5,116 nucleotides of DNA, taken from contig DXSO01000132.1 of the NCBI GenBank assembly GCA_019410445.1, forward strand, positions 1 to 5,116, in the 5' to 3' direction. Under the pieces are notes generated by a model, which had not been told where the DNA came from, made no database searches, and saw nothing but the letters and a program-made list of their open reading frames with translations. Source of the stretch: Sutterella sp. Its GTDB lineage: Bacteria > Pseudomonadota > Gammaproteobacteria > Burkholderiales > Burkholderiaceae_F. Both the position numbers and the translations under genes were made by a program. Numbering within the stretch: position 1 is the first letter of the stretch; each line of letters opens with the position of its first letter. This document shows positions 1 through 5,116 of the stretch, one piece after another.

Positions 1-21
1 TCCGAATAGAATCAATCGCTA

Positions 22-465
22 TCAGGAAATCGTGATCATACGCTTAGCCGGTTCCTGATGTTCAATCACTTTCGGCACTTCAATCGTCAGAATTCCGTCT
101 TCAAAAGACGCTTTGCAATCTTTTTCATCAACGGCTTCGCCCACATAGAATGTGCGGCTGCAACTGCCACTGTACCGTTCCTGACGAACCAGTCTGCCTT
201 CTTCGTTTTTTTCCTCATTGGCATGGCTTTTAACCGCTGAAATCGTCAGATAACCGTCCTTTAGTTCAGCCGACACATCTTGCTTTTTAAAGCCCGGCAG
301 ATCAATGCTGAACTTAAATGCCGAATCGGTCTCCCGAATATCCGTCTTCATCAGTTGAGCAGCATGTTTGCCAATAACGCGATCATGACCATGACCAAAC
401 TCGGCAAACGGGTCAAACACACCGAAAACATTATCGTCAAACAGGCGCGGAAGCATTCCGGACAT
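22..465 (-). CDS. Small heat-shock protein, Hsp20/alpha-crystallin family
   Basis: ATP-independent cytoplasmic holdase chaperone that binds unfolding proteins during heat stress and forms oligomers (family knowledge). The 147-aa product has a short N-terminal arm rich in Phe, Asp and Gly (residues 1-37), then an alpha-crystallin domain from about 39 to 133 with the DLPGF segment (55-59), DGYLTISA (70-77) and the hallmark FEDGILTIEVPK (121-132). The C-terminal tail ends with an I-T-I motif (144-146), the IXI element that docks neighbouring subunits. Length is normal. The first ATG is chosen because AAGGAG lies 6 nt upstream; Met4 has no comparable site. Residue 102 is Cys where many relatives have Phe in a GSFSR-like motif, and Cys117 is a second cysteine in the domain. 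The MKTDIRET and YLTISA stretches recall Firmicutes-type Hsp18 proteins, so an ibpA symbol is withheld. The gene follows the his terminator and appears to have its own promoter. Identification as Hsp20 is secure; the subclass is not. Confidence 0.96.
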   Translation of the reverse strand: MSGMLPRLFDDNVFGVFDPFAEFGHGHDRVIGKHAAQLMKTDIRETDSAFKFSIDLPGFKKQDVSAELKDGYLTISAVKSHANEEKNEEGRLVRQERYSGSCSRTFYVGEAVDEKDCKASFEDGILTIEVPKVIEHQEPAKRMITIS

Positions 466-542
466 TGCAAACTCCTTTATCAGCGTCCTTCACCTTTCTC
501 GAACGTTGCCCACAGCGTCCGAACCTCGGATCGGACTTTGCA
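466..542 (-). promoter_or_regulatory. Candidate SD-sequestering RNA thermometer in the hsp20 leader
   Basis: On the minus-strand RNA the segment UGCAAAGUCC (542-533) can pair with GGAGUUUGCA (475-466). Nine of ten positions match, and the one mismatch is G opposite G (536/472). The second arm contains GGAG of the Shine-Dalgarno (472-475) and runs up to the base before the ATG, so pairing would hide the ribosome site. The 57-nt loop holds a nested hairpin, UCCGA/UCGGA (530-526 with 522-518). A competing hairpin, GUCCGA/UCGGAC (536-531 with 522-517), uses part of the sequestering arm and would release the ribosome site. Thermometers of this general kind (ROSE, fourU) are known upstream of small heat-shock genes. 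No fourU run or standard ROSE motif is present, so this is inferred from pairing alone. Confidence 0.5.
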
Positions 543-600
543 TTTCTCGTGATCGGCGGGAGGAAATTCTCTTTTTCTCTCGCTACCCTTCTGTTGCCTT

Positions 601-628
601 ATGTGGAGTTCTGTCCTCTTCATTCAAA
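601..628 (-). promoter_or_regulatory. Putative sigma-32 (RpoH) type promoter of hsp20
   Basis: Read on the minus strand, TTTGAA (628-623) is followed after 14 nt by CTCCACAT (608-601). The known heat-shock sigma consensus is CTTGAA, about 13-14 nt, then CCCCATNT. The match is 5 of 6 in the first box and 5 of 7 informative positions in the second. Transcription would start near 594, giving a leader of about 130 nt before the hsp20 ATG. No good sigma-70 pair is seen between the his terminator and the gene. The call rests on sequence similarity and on the nature of the downstream gene. Confidence 0.5.
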
Positions 629-650
629 TTGGATCAAATCCCAATTGAAG
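618..650. repeat. Imperfect inverted repeat overlapping the hsp20 -35 box
   Basis: AATTGG (627-632) and CCAATT (641-646) form 6-bp arms around an 8-bp spacer. On the plus strand the outer flanks extend as CTTCA (618-622) and TGAAG (646-650), with a 5-nt insertion on one side. The dyad covers the proposed -35 hexamer (623-628). It could be an operator or only an AT-rich coincidence. It does not match the CIRCE element or the HAIR element of known heat-shock repressors. Confidence 0.3.
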
Positions 651-696
651 AAGTTCTCTTCTAACCACAAGCGTCGTTGCAAATGTCAAACCACCT

Positions 697-729
697 AATA
701 AAACGCCGTGCCTTTCGAAAAAGACACGG
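697..729 (-). terminator. Rho-independent terminator of the his operon
   Basis: On the minus strand CCGTGTCTTT (729-720), loop TTCG (719-716) and AAAGGCACGG (715-706) make a 10-bp stem with one G-U pair and a UUCG tetraloop. Two bases later comes TTTTATT (703-697). On the opposite strand the G-U pair becomes a C-A mismatch and no T-run follows, so the element is directional and matches hisI transcription. It starts about 60 nt past the hisI stop and separates the his operon from hsp20. Confidence 0.88.
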
Positions 730-758
730 ACGCTTGATCAATCCTCAGACTGTAGCCT

Positions 759-778
759 GACCTATTCTGCAATAGGTC
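759..778 (-). other. Hairpin just after the hisI stop codon
   Basis: Perfect 8-bp inverted repeat GACCTATT (759-766) and AATAGGTC (771-778) with a 4-nt loop, starting 11 nt after the hisI stop codon. No T-run follows on either strand, so it is not a terminator by itself. It may protect the 3' end of the his mRNA or act together with the terminator at 729-697; both roles are inference. A weaker quasi-palindrome, CAGACTGTAGCCTG, lies beside it at 746-759. Confidence 0.5.
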
Positions 779-789
779 TCAAAACACTC

Positions 790-1182
790 TCAGTGCTTGG
801 CATACAACACTTCCGGAGAAACTTTCACCGGGTCGCAGATCTGCCATTGAGCTTCCTGCAACTTGCGATAAAAACAACTCTCTCGGCCCGTGTGGCAAGC
901 CATGCCGCCGACTTGAGTGACAATATACAGAACGGTATCTCCATCACAATCGAGGCGAACTTCGTGCAGCTGCTGAATGTTCCCTGACTCCTCTCCCTTA
1001 CGCCAAAGTTTTCCTCGAGAACGGGAAAAGTACACGCCTCGCTTCGTTGCCACGGCTTCACGCAACGCAACCTCGTCAGCCCAGGCAAGCATCAATACAC
1101 GTCGAGTTTCGAAATCCTGCACGACGACGGGAACCAACCCATCATCGTTGAACTTGACCTCTTTGATCCAATCGTTTGTCAC
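790..1182 (-). CDS. hisI: Phosphoribosyl-AMP cyclohydrolase, single-domain
   Basis: Opens the adenine ring of phosphoribosyl-AMP to give ProFAR, the third step of histidine synthesis; a cytoplasmic metal-dependent dimer (family knowledge). The 130-aa product carries the family core: DGLVPVVVQD (14-23), VLMLAW (29-34), YFSRSRGKLWRKGEESGN (51-68), the metal-binding DCDGD (78-82), and Cys96 and Cys103 in the MACHTGRESC stretch, followed by FYR. It ends about 25 residues later, so there is no fused HisE (PRA-PH) domain as in enterobacterial HisIE, and no hisE follows. The start is GTG, overlapping the hisF stop as GTGA, with no strong Shine-Dalgarno, which suggests translational coupling to hisF. 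This is the last gene of the operon before the terminator. Confidence 0.97.
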   Translation of the reverse strand: MTNDWIKEVKFNDDGLVPVVVQDFETRRVLMLAWADEVALREAVATKRGVYFSRSRGKLWRKGEESGNIQQLHEVRLDCDGDTVLYIVTQVGGMACHTGRESCFYRKLQEAQWQICDPVKVSPEVLYAKH

Positions 1183-1949
1183 AGTCGCACCGTAATGCCT
1201 TTTTCAGCCATATATTCCTTGGCCTGTCGAACGGAATATTCACCAAAATGGAAAATGGAGGCTGCTAAAACAGCATCAGCCTTACCAAGAGTCACACCCT
1301 CGACCAGATGATCGAGATTACCCACGCCACCCGAGGCGATCACAGGAATAGAGACAGCTTCGGAAATCGTACGGGTAAGAGCCAAATCAAACCCTTGTTT
1401 AGTCCCGTCGCAATCCATGCTGGTCAAAAGGATTTCTCCGGCACCCAAAGCCGCTACCTTCTGAGCCCATTGCACAGCATCCAATCCCGTTGCCGTACGT
1501 CCTCCATGCGTAAAGACTTCCCAACCCTTGCTCGGATCGTTCTTGTCTCGCCGTCTGGCATCAATAGCCACCACAATACATTGAGACCCGTGCAATGCAG
1601 CCGACTCCCCGACAAGATCCGGATTGTTGACTGCTGCCGTGTTGATGGAAATCTTATCGGCACCCGCATTGAGCAGACGACGAATATCAGAAACCTGACG
1701 CACGCCACCGCCCACGGTCAGCGGTATAAAGACCTGACTGGCCACCGCTTCGATCACCGACAAAATGATGTCTCGCTGATCACTTGAGGCCGTGATATCC
1801 AGAAACGTCAGCTCGTCAGCACCTTCTTCGTTATATCGCCGCGCGATTTCAACCGGATCTCCGGCATCACGCAATGAAACAAAGTTAACACCCTTGACGA
1901 CACGTCCGGCGGTTACGTCCAAGCAAGGAATGATGCGTTTGGCAAGCAT
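1179..1949 (-). CDS. hisF: Imidazole glycerol phosphate synthase, cyclase subunit
   Basis: Uses ammonia delivered by HisH to convert PRFAR into imidazole-glycerol phosphate and AICAR, linking histidine and purine synthesis; forms a 1:1 cytoplasmic complex with HisH (family knowledge). The 256-aa (beta/alpha)8 barrel is full length. The catalytic aspartates are Asp11 in IIPCLDV (6-12) and Asp130 in VVAIDA (126-131). Phosphate-binding elements are VGGGVR (79-84) and, near the C-terminus, IASGGVG. LLTSMDCDGTKQGFD is also typical of the family. The ATG follows a G-rich ribosome site, GAGGGGG (1963-1957), at 7 nt spacing, 22 bp after hisA. It overlaps hisI by 4 nt. Confidence 0.98.
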   Translation of the reverse strand: MLAKRIIPCLDVTAGRVVKGVNFVSLRDAGDPVEIARRYNEEGADELTFLDITASSDQRDIILSVIEAVASQVFIPLTVGGGVRQVSDIRRLLNAGADKISINTAAVNNPDLVGESAALHGSQCIVVAIDARRRDKNDPSKGWEVFTHGGRTATGLDAVQWAQKVAALGAGEILLTSMDCDGTKQGFDLALTRTISEAVSIPVIASGGVGNLDHLVEGVTLGKADAVLAASIFHFGEYSVRQAKEYMAEKGITVRL

Positions 1950-1971
1950 GGCCCCGCCCCCTCGTTATTTG

Positions 1972-2709
1972 TTATTCAGCGCCGACAAGCTTTTGAGCCT
2001 GGGCAAAATCAATCGTTCCTTCATAGAGGCTGCGTCCGAGAACCGCCCCCATTACGCCATCGGCTTCGACAGCCATGAGCGCCTTGACATCTTCAAGCGT
2101 GTGCATACCACCGGAAGCAATCACCGGAACCTGGACAGCACGAGCAAGGGCAGCCGTCGCTTCAACGTTTACCCCTGAAAGCATGCCGTCGCGGCTGATG
2201 TCGGTATACAGGAATGCTGAAACGCCATAGTCCTGGAAACGTTGTGCCAGATCGACTGCATCGTGTCCGGTGCTCTTGACCCAACCATCCGTAGCCACAA
2301 TACCGTTTTTGGCATCCAATGCCACAATGATGTTGTCGGAAAAAATTGAGCAAGCCTCTTTAAGAAAGCCCGGCATCTTCACTGCAGCCGTACCGATCAC
2401 AACATAGCGAACTCCTGCGTCAAGATAGGCCTCAATCTGATCGAGCGAACGAATTCCGCCGCCGACTTCAATGTCGGCATCGTCACCAATTTCCTCAATC
2501 ATCTCGCGAATAAGCGACGCATTAATGGGCTTGCCGGTTTTTGCTCCGTCCAAGTCCACAATATGGATACGTTGAGCACCCAAATCAGCCCACTGACAGG
2601 CCTGATCAACGGCGTCCTCGTTGTAAACCGTGACATTGTTTTCCAAATCGCCCTGTCTCAGACGCACACAACGTCCCTTTTGCAGATCGATTGCAGGAAT
2701 TAAAAGCAT
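1972..2709 (-). CDS. hisA: ProFAR isomerase (HisA)
   Basis: Catalyses the Amadori rearrangement of ProFAR to PRFAR, the substrate of HisH-HisF, in the cytoplasm (family knowledge). The 245-aa (beta/alpha)8 barrel is paralogous to HisF. Catalytic Asp8 is in LIPAIDL (3-9) and Asp132 in VALDAK (129-134). Phosphate is held by GGGIR (83-87), IGT (105-107) and ASGG (198-201); TDISRDG (169-175) is another conserved segment. Length is normal. The ATG is supported by AGGA (2719-2716) at 6 nt spacing. Unlike the overlapping hisB-hisH and hisF-hisI pairs, it is set off from hisH by 85 bp containing two hairpins, so its expression may be partly uncoupled. No clear promoter was found in that gap. Confidence 0.98.
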   Translation of the reverse strand: MLLIPAIDLQKGRCVRLRQGDLENNVTVYNEDAVDQACQWADLGAQRIHIVDLDGAKTGKPINASLIREMIEEIGDDADIEVGGGIRSLDQIEAYLDAGVRYVVIGTAAVKMPGFLKEACSIFSDNIIVALDAKNGIVATDGWVKSTGHDAVDLAQRFQDYGVSAFLYTDISRDGMLSGVNVEATAALARAVQVPVIASGGMHTLEDVKALMAVEADGVMGAVLGRSLYEGTIDFAQAQKLVGAE

Positions 2710-2739
2710 GATGAATCCTGATTGTTTTTTCTAAGGTCG

Positions 2740-2753
2740 GCTTCTGTCGAAGC
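2740..2753 (-). other. Small second hairpin in the hisH-hisA gap
   Basis: GCTTC (2740-2744) and GAAGC (2749-2753) form a perfect 5-bp stem with a 4-nt loop. It lies 7 nt beyond the terminator-like hairpin in the direction of transcription and about 30 nt before the hisA ATG. No T-run follows it on the minus strand. It could fold in the leader of a processed hisA-hisF-hisI message, but the short stem could also be chance. Confidence 0.35.
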
Positions 2754-2756
2754 ATG

Positions 2757-2786
2757 AAAACGCCTCAGGCTCAAGAACCCAAGGCG
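2757..2786 (-). terminator. Terminator-like hairpin between hisH and hisA
   Basis: On the minus strand CGCCTTGGGTT (2786-2776), loop CTTG and AGCCTGAGGCG (2771-2761) give an 11-bp stem with three G-U pairs, closed at its base by four G-C/C-G pairs. TTTT (2760-2757) follows directly. On the plus strand the wobble pairs become A-C mismatches, so the fold favours the his transcript. It begins 8 nt after the hisH stop. Four Us are few for full termination, so a leaky terminator, attenuator or mRNA-stabilising element is more likely than a hard operon end. Confidence 0.55.
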
Positions 2787-2794
2787 CAGCGATA

Positions 2795-3430
2795 TCAGAT
2801 CTTCCAATGAATGAAGTTCGAGAAAAGTTTCAAACCGCTTTCCGCACTCTTTTCCGGATGAAATTGGGTGGCAAAAATGTTGTCCCGTGCCACGGCGCAC
2901 ACAAACGGCAATCCATAGCTTGATGTTCCCGCAGCCACCGAATCATCTTCGGGAGCCACGAAGTAACTGTGAACAAAATAAAACCAGCTCTTGTCCGCAA
3001 TACCACTCCAAAGCGGATGTTCCATGCGCTGCGTCACAGTGTTCCACCCCATCTGAGGCACTTTGAGTCGTTCGCCATTGGCACGTACCAATGCGGCTTC
3101 TGGGAAACGAATCACCTTGCCGGGAATCAATCCCAGCCCGGCACAGTCGTTTTCATCACTGAACTCAAAAAGCATCTGCATGCCGATGCAAACAGCGAGA
3201 ACCGGCTTATTGGCAAGAGCCCGAAGCACAGCTTCTTTCAGCCCTGATTCGCTCAAACAGCGCATGCAGTCTCCCATGGCGCCTTGCCCGGGGAAAATCA
3301 CACGATCGGCTGCGTCAATTTGTGCTGCATCATTGGTTACCAGGACTTGTGCGCCGTCTGCAACCGCTTTGACAGCCTGCTCGACGCTGTGCAAATTACC
3401 AGTTCCATAATCAACGATGGCTAGTCTCAC
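2795..3430 (-). CDS. hisH: Imidazole glycerol phosphate synthase, glutamine amidotransferase subunit
   Basis: Class I glutamine amidotransferase that hydrolyses glutamine and channels ammonia into the HisF barrel (family knowledge). The 211-aa product has the N-terminal IVDYGTGNLHSV (5-16), the PGQGAMGDC oxyanion region (47-55), nucleophile Cys81 in VCIGMQML (80-87), KVPQMGWN (123-130), the FYFVHSY segment (150-156), and His191 and Glu193 in ATQFHPEKS (187-195), completing the Cys-His-Glu triad. Length is normal. Translation starts at GTG, overlapping the hisB stop as GTGA. AAGGGGG lies about 5 nt upstream inside hisB, pointing to coupled translation. The partner hisF is two genes downstream. 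Confidence 0.97.
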   Translation of the reverse strand: MRLAIVDYGTGNLHSVEQAVKAVADGAQVLVTNDAAQIDAADRVIFPGQGAMGDCMRCLSESGLKEAVLRALANKPVLAVCIGMQMLFEFSDENDCAGLGLIPGKVIRFPEAALVRANGERLKVPQMGWNTVTQRMEHPLWSGIADKSWFYFVHSYFVAPEDDSVAAGTSSYGLPFVCAVARDNIFATQFHPEKSAESGLKLFSNFIHWKI

Positions 3431-4014
3431 AACGCCCCCTTTGTGCTTGGAATTACATCAGCGGCTCGCTCATCAACAGTCACAGCAGCCCGAAGCGCTC
3501 GCGCAAAAGCCTTAAAAATCGATTCAGCCTGATGGTGCGCGTTTTCTCCCTTGAGATTGTCCACATGCAACGTCATGCCGGCATGGTTGACAAGTCCCTG
3601 AAAAAACTCTTTGACCAACTGACTATCAAGCTGTCCGATCATCGGAGCGGTGAATTGGCAATCAAAATACAGTCCTGGGCGACCGGACAAATCCAAAACC
3701 ACGCGAGAGAGCGATTCGTCCAAAGGAATACAAGCCTGACCATAGCGCACGATTCCCATTTTGTCGCCCAAGGCGCTCTTAAGAGCCTGTCCGATGACGA
3801 TTCCCACATCCTCGACCGTGTGATGTCCGTCGACATACAAATCACCCGCAACTTTGACGGTCAAGTCCATCAAACCATGACGGGCAATCTGCTCGAGCAT
3901 ATGGTCAAAAAAGCCGATCCCCGTCTCAACAGCGCACTCTCCGGTGCCGTCAAGCACCAGGCGCACTTGGATCTGCGTTTCTTTTGTATTGCGGGATATG
4001 ACTGCGGTACGCAT
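3427..4014 (-). CDS. hisB: Imidazoleglycerol-phosphate dehydratase, single-function
   Basis: Dehydrates imidazole-glycerol phosphate to imidazole-acetol phosphate; a manganese-dependent 24-mer in characterised members (family knowledge). The 195-aa product covers the whole IGPD domain: the N-terminal RNTKETQI (8-15), FFDHMLEQIARHG (35-47), metal-binding GHHTVED (63-69), CIPLDESLSR (95-104) and the second signature GENAHHQAESIFK (156-168). There is no histidinol-phosphate phosphatase domain as in Escherichia coli HisB, so that activity must lie elsewhere. ATG at 4014 is chosen over the TTG directly before it (4017), because the product then begins MRTAVISRNT as in relatives. GGGAG (4028-4024) is 9 nt from the ATG and 6 nt from the TTG, so the TTG cannot be fully excluded. 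Confidence 0.97.
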   Translation of the reverse strand: MRTAVISRNTKETQIQVRLVLDGTGECAVETGIGFFDHMLEQIARHGLMDLTVKVAGDLYVDGHHTVEDVGIVIGQALKSALGDKMGIVRYGQACIPLDESLSRVVLDLSGRPGLYFDCQFTAPMIGQLDSQLVKEFFQGLVNHAGMTLHVDNLKGENAHHQAESIFKAFARALRAAVTVDERAADVIPSTKGAL

Positions 4015-4023
4015 CAACGTTTA

Positions 4024-4028
4024 CTCCC
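4024..4028 (-). promoter_or_regulatory. Ribosome binding site of hisB, start ambiguous
   Basis: GGGAG on the minus strand lies 9 nt before the ATG at 4014 and 6 nt before the adjacent TTG at 4017. Codon preference and family alignment favour the ATG; spacing alone would allow either. Confidence 0.6.
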
Positions 4029-4042
4029 AAAATGCGTTGATC

Positions 4043-4061
4043 GGCGTGCTCCAGGCACGCC
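4043..4061 (-). other. Intercistronic hairpin between hisD and hisB
   Basis: GGCGTGC (4043-4049) and GCACGCC (4055-4061) form a perfect GC-rich 7-bp stem with a 5-nt loop. It sits in the 61-bp hisD-hisB gap, 14 nt after the hisD stop. No U-run follows directly on the his transcript, so it does not look like a terminator. RNA processing, mRNA stabilisation or a scar of gene loss are all possible. Confidence 0.5.
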
Positions 4062-4075
4062 CGTTTGACCTCGGA

Positions 4076-5116
4076 TTACTCGTCTTTTTGGATACGATAA
4101 TGTGCGCTTGCCGCGTGCGCATAAAGCGACTCACCCTTTGCAAGGCAATCGGCAATGCGAGCCAGCGGTGTCACCCCAGACTGCTGCACATGAATCATGC
4201 TCGTGCGCTTTTGAAAGTCATAAACCCCCAAAGGCGAAGAGAAGCGGGCTGTACGACTTGTCGGCAATACATGGTTGGGACCGGCACAATAATCGCCGAG
4301 AGCCTCCGAAGAATATCGACCCAGGAAAATTGCCCCTGCATGATGGATCAGTTCAGCCCATTTTTCCGGTTCGTCCGTACTCATTTCCAAGTGTTCCGGA
4401 GCAATGGTATCGGCAATTCGACAAGCTTCTTCCAGATCGCGGGTGACAATAATCGCTCCACGATTGGCAAGCGATTGACGGATGATGTCTTTGCGCGGCA
4501 TTGACTCGATCTGGCGATCCATCGACGCTTCAACAGCATCAGCAAAATCAGCATCGGGCGTCAGAAGAACAGCTTGAGCAAGCACATCGTGCTCCGCCTG
4601 ACTAAAGAGATCCATTGCAATCCAATCCGGATTGGTCTTTCCGTCGCAAATCACAAGAATTTCCGAGGGACCGGCAATCATGTCAATGCCGACGCGTCCG
4701 AAAACCTTGCGTTTAGCAGCTGCCACATAAGCATTGCCAGGACCGACAATCTTGTCGACAGCTTCGATGGTTTCGGTTCCGTAGGCCAAAGCCGCCACCG
4801 CCTGTGCTCCGCCGATCGTAAAGGCGCGCGAAACGCCGGCCAGACTTGCCGCCGCCAGCACCAACTGATTTTTCTGACCGCCCGGTGTCGGAACAACCAT
4901 CTCAATGCGCTTTACGCCAGCCACGCGAGCCGGCATGGCATTCATCAGTACAGAACTCGGGTAAGCCGCCAAACCACCTGGCACATAAAGACCGACCGAA
5001 TCCACAGCAGTCACTCGCTGACCGAGCGTATTGCCGTGTTCATCGCAGACAGAAAAGCTCTTTTCCAGGTGATTTTCATGAAAAACACGAATGCGACGAG
5101 CCGCTTCTTCCAAGGC
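4076..5116 (-). CDS. hisD: Histidinol dehydrogenase, C-terminal part (5' end outside window)
   Basis: Oxidises L-histidinol to histidine in two NAD-dependent steps via histidinal; a zinc-dependent cytoplasmic dimer (family knowledge). About 346 residues are visible, against a usual length near 430-440, so roughly the first 85-95 are missing. The reading frame is open to the window edge. A TTG at 5113 is an internal Leu codon, not a start. Visible landmarks in order: GLYVPGG, the family signature around KIVGPGNAYVAAAKR and GIDMIAGPSE, SQAEHD with zinc-ligand Gln and His, IAPEHLE with the catalytic Glu-His pair, ALGDYCAGPNHVLPT with a zinc-ligand Asp and a conserved active-site His, and the C-terminal LYAHAASAHYR with the last zinc-ligand His. 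The C-terminus is complete with a TAA stop. It is the most upstream his gene seen; 61 bp separate it from hisB. Confidence 0.98.
   Translation of the reverse strand, partial: ALEEAARRIRVFHENHLEKSFSVCDEHGNTLGQRVTAVDSVGLYVPGGLAAYPSSVLMNAMPARVAGVKRIEMVVPTPGGQKNQLVLAAASLAGVSRAFTIGGAQAVAALAYGTETIEAVDKIVGPGNAYVAAAKRKVFGRVGIDMIAGPSEILVICDGKTNPDWIAMDLFSQAEHDVLAQAVLLTPDADFADAVEASMDRQIESMPRKDIIRQSLANRGAIIVTRDLEEACRIADTIAPEHLEMSTDEPEKWAELIHHAGAIFLGRYSSEALGDYCAGPNHVLPTSRTARFSSPLGVYDFQKRTSMIHVQQSGVTPLARIADCLAKGESLYAHAASAHYRIQKDE

Noticed and set aside
481..520. Repeated octamer GGACGCTG (minus strand, 520-513 and 488-481) in the hsp20 leader
   Set aside because: Only two short copies; it may contribute alternative pairing with the GUCC at 536-533 but is too short to call a repeat element.
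490..543. Short minus-strand upstream reading frame of 17 codons in the hsp20 leader, starting at ATG 543
   Set aside because: It has no convincing ribosome site and no recognisable leader-peptide features; its ATG falls in the proposed anti-SD region, so it is probably chance.
684..689. TTGACA hexamer on the minus strand as a sigma-70 -35 box for hsp20
   Set aside because: At 17 nt spacing the -10 position reads GGTTAG, a poor match, and neighbouring spacings are no better; it also lies just beside the his terminator.
465..698. Plus-strand open frame of 77 codons across the intergenic region
   Set aside because: It begins at TTG with no ribosome site, and runs antisense through the hsp20 leader and promoter region; the product shows no domain character.
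1950..1963. G-rich tract before hisF as a possible G-quadruplex
   Set aside because: Only two G-runs are present, too few for an intramolecular quadruplex; it is best read as a ribosome binding site.
2710..2756. Internal promoter for hisA-hisF-hisI
   Set aside because: TCGACA resembles a -35 box, but no acceptable -10 box is found at 16-18 nt.
3944..4504. Long plus-strand open frame of 186 codons opposite hisD and hisB
   Set aside because: It crosses the hisD-hisB junction antisense to two clearly conserved genes and has no recognisable domain; it is a shadow frame.

Overview
This window is chromosomal housekeeping DNA from a Gram-negative bacterium, most likely a betaproteobacterium. All seven genes read on the minus strand. 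Six are histidine biosynthesis genes, in transcription order hisD (cut by the right window edge), hisB, hisH, hisA, hisF and hisI. The seventh is a separate small heat-shock protein gene (Hsp20 family) at the left edge. The D-B-H-A-F-I order, the single-function HisB of about 195 aa with no phosphatase domain, and the HisI without a HisE domain fit Burkholderiales-type operons rather than the enterobacterial type. Base composition looks balanced, which would suit a moderate-GC lineage such as the Sutterellaceae. That family-level placement is inference only.

Layout, right to left, which is the direction of transcription: hisD (5116-4076); a 61-bp gap holding a 7-bp hairpin in the slot where related operons usually carry hisC; hisB (4014-3427); hisH (3430-2795, GTGA overlap with hisB); an 85-bp gap with a terminator-like hairpin and a second small hairpin; hisA (2709-1972); 22 bp; hisF (1949-1179); hisI (1182-790, GTGA overlap with hisF); two hairpins, the second a convincing intrinsic terminator (729-697); then a regulatory region of about 230 bp leading to hsp20 (465-22).

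The his genes form one pathway segment. HisI hydrolyses phosphoribosyl-AMP, HisA isomerises ProFAR to PRFAR, the HisH-HisF complex makes imidazole-glycerol phosphate and AICAR, HisB dehydrates IGP, and HisD performs the last two oxidations to histidine. HisC, HisE and histidinol-phosphate phosphatase are not encoded here and must come from elsewhere. HisG may lie upstream of hisD, outside the window.

I found no new defence, mobile or biosynthetic system. The most interesting signal is the hsp20 leader. A sigma-32-like promoter is followed by a predicted leader of about 130 nt, in which the Shine-Dalgarno and the bases up to the ATG can pair with an upstream segment in 9 of 10 positions. A competing hairpin in the same leader would free them. 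This looks like a candidate RNA thermometer. The terminator-like hairpin between hisH and hisA and the hairpin in the missing-hisC slot are secondary points of interest.
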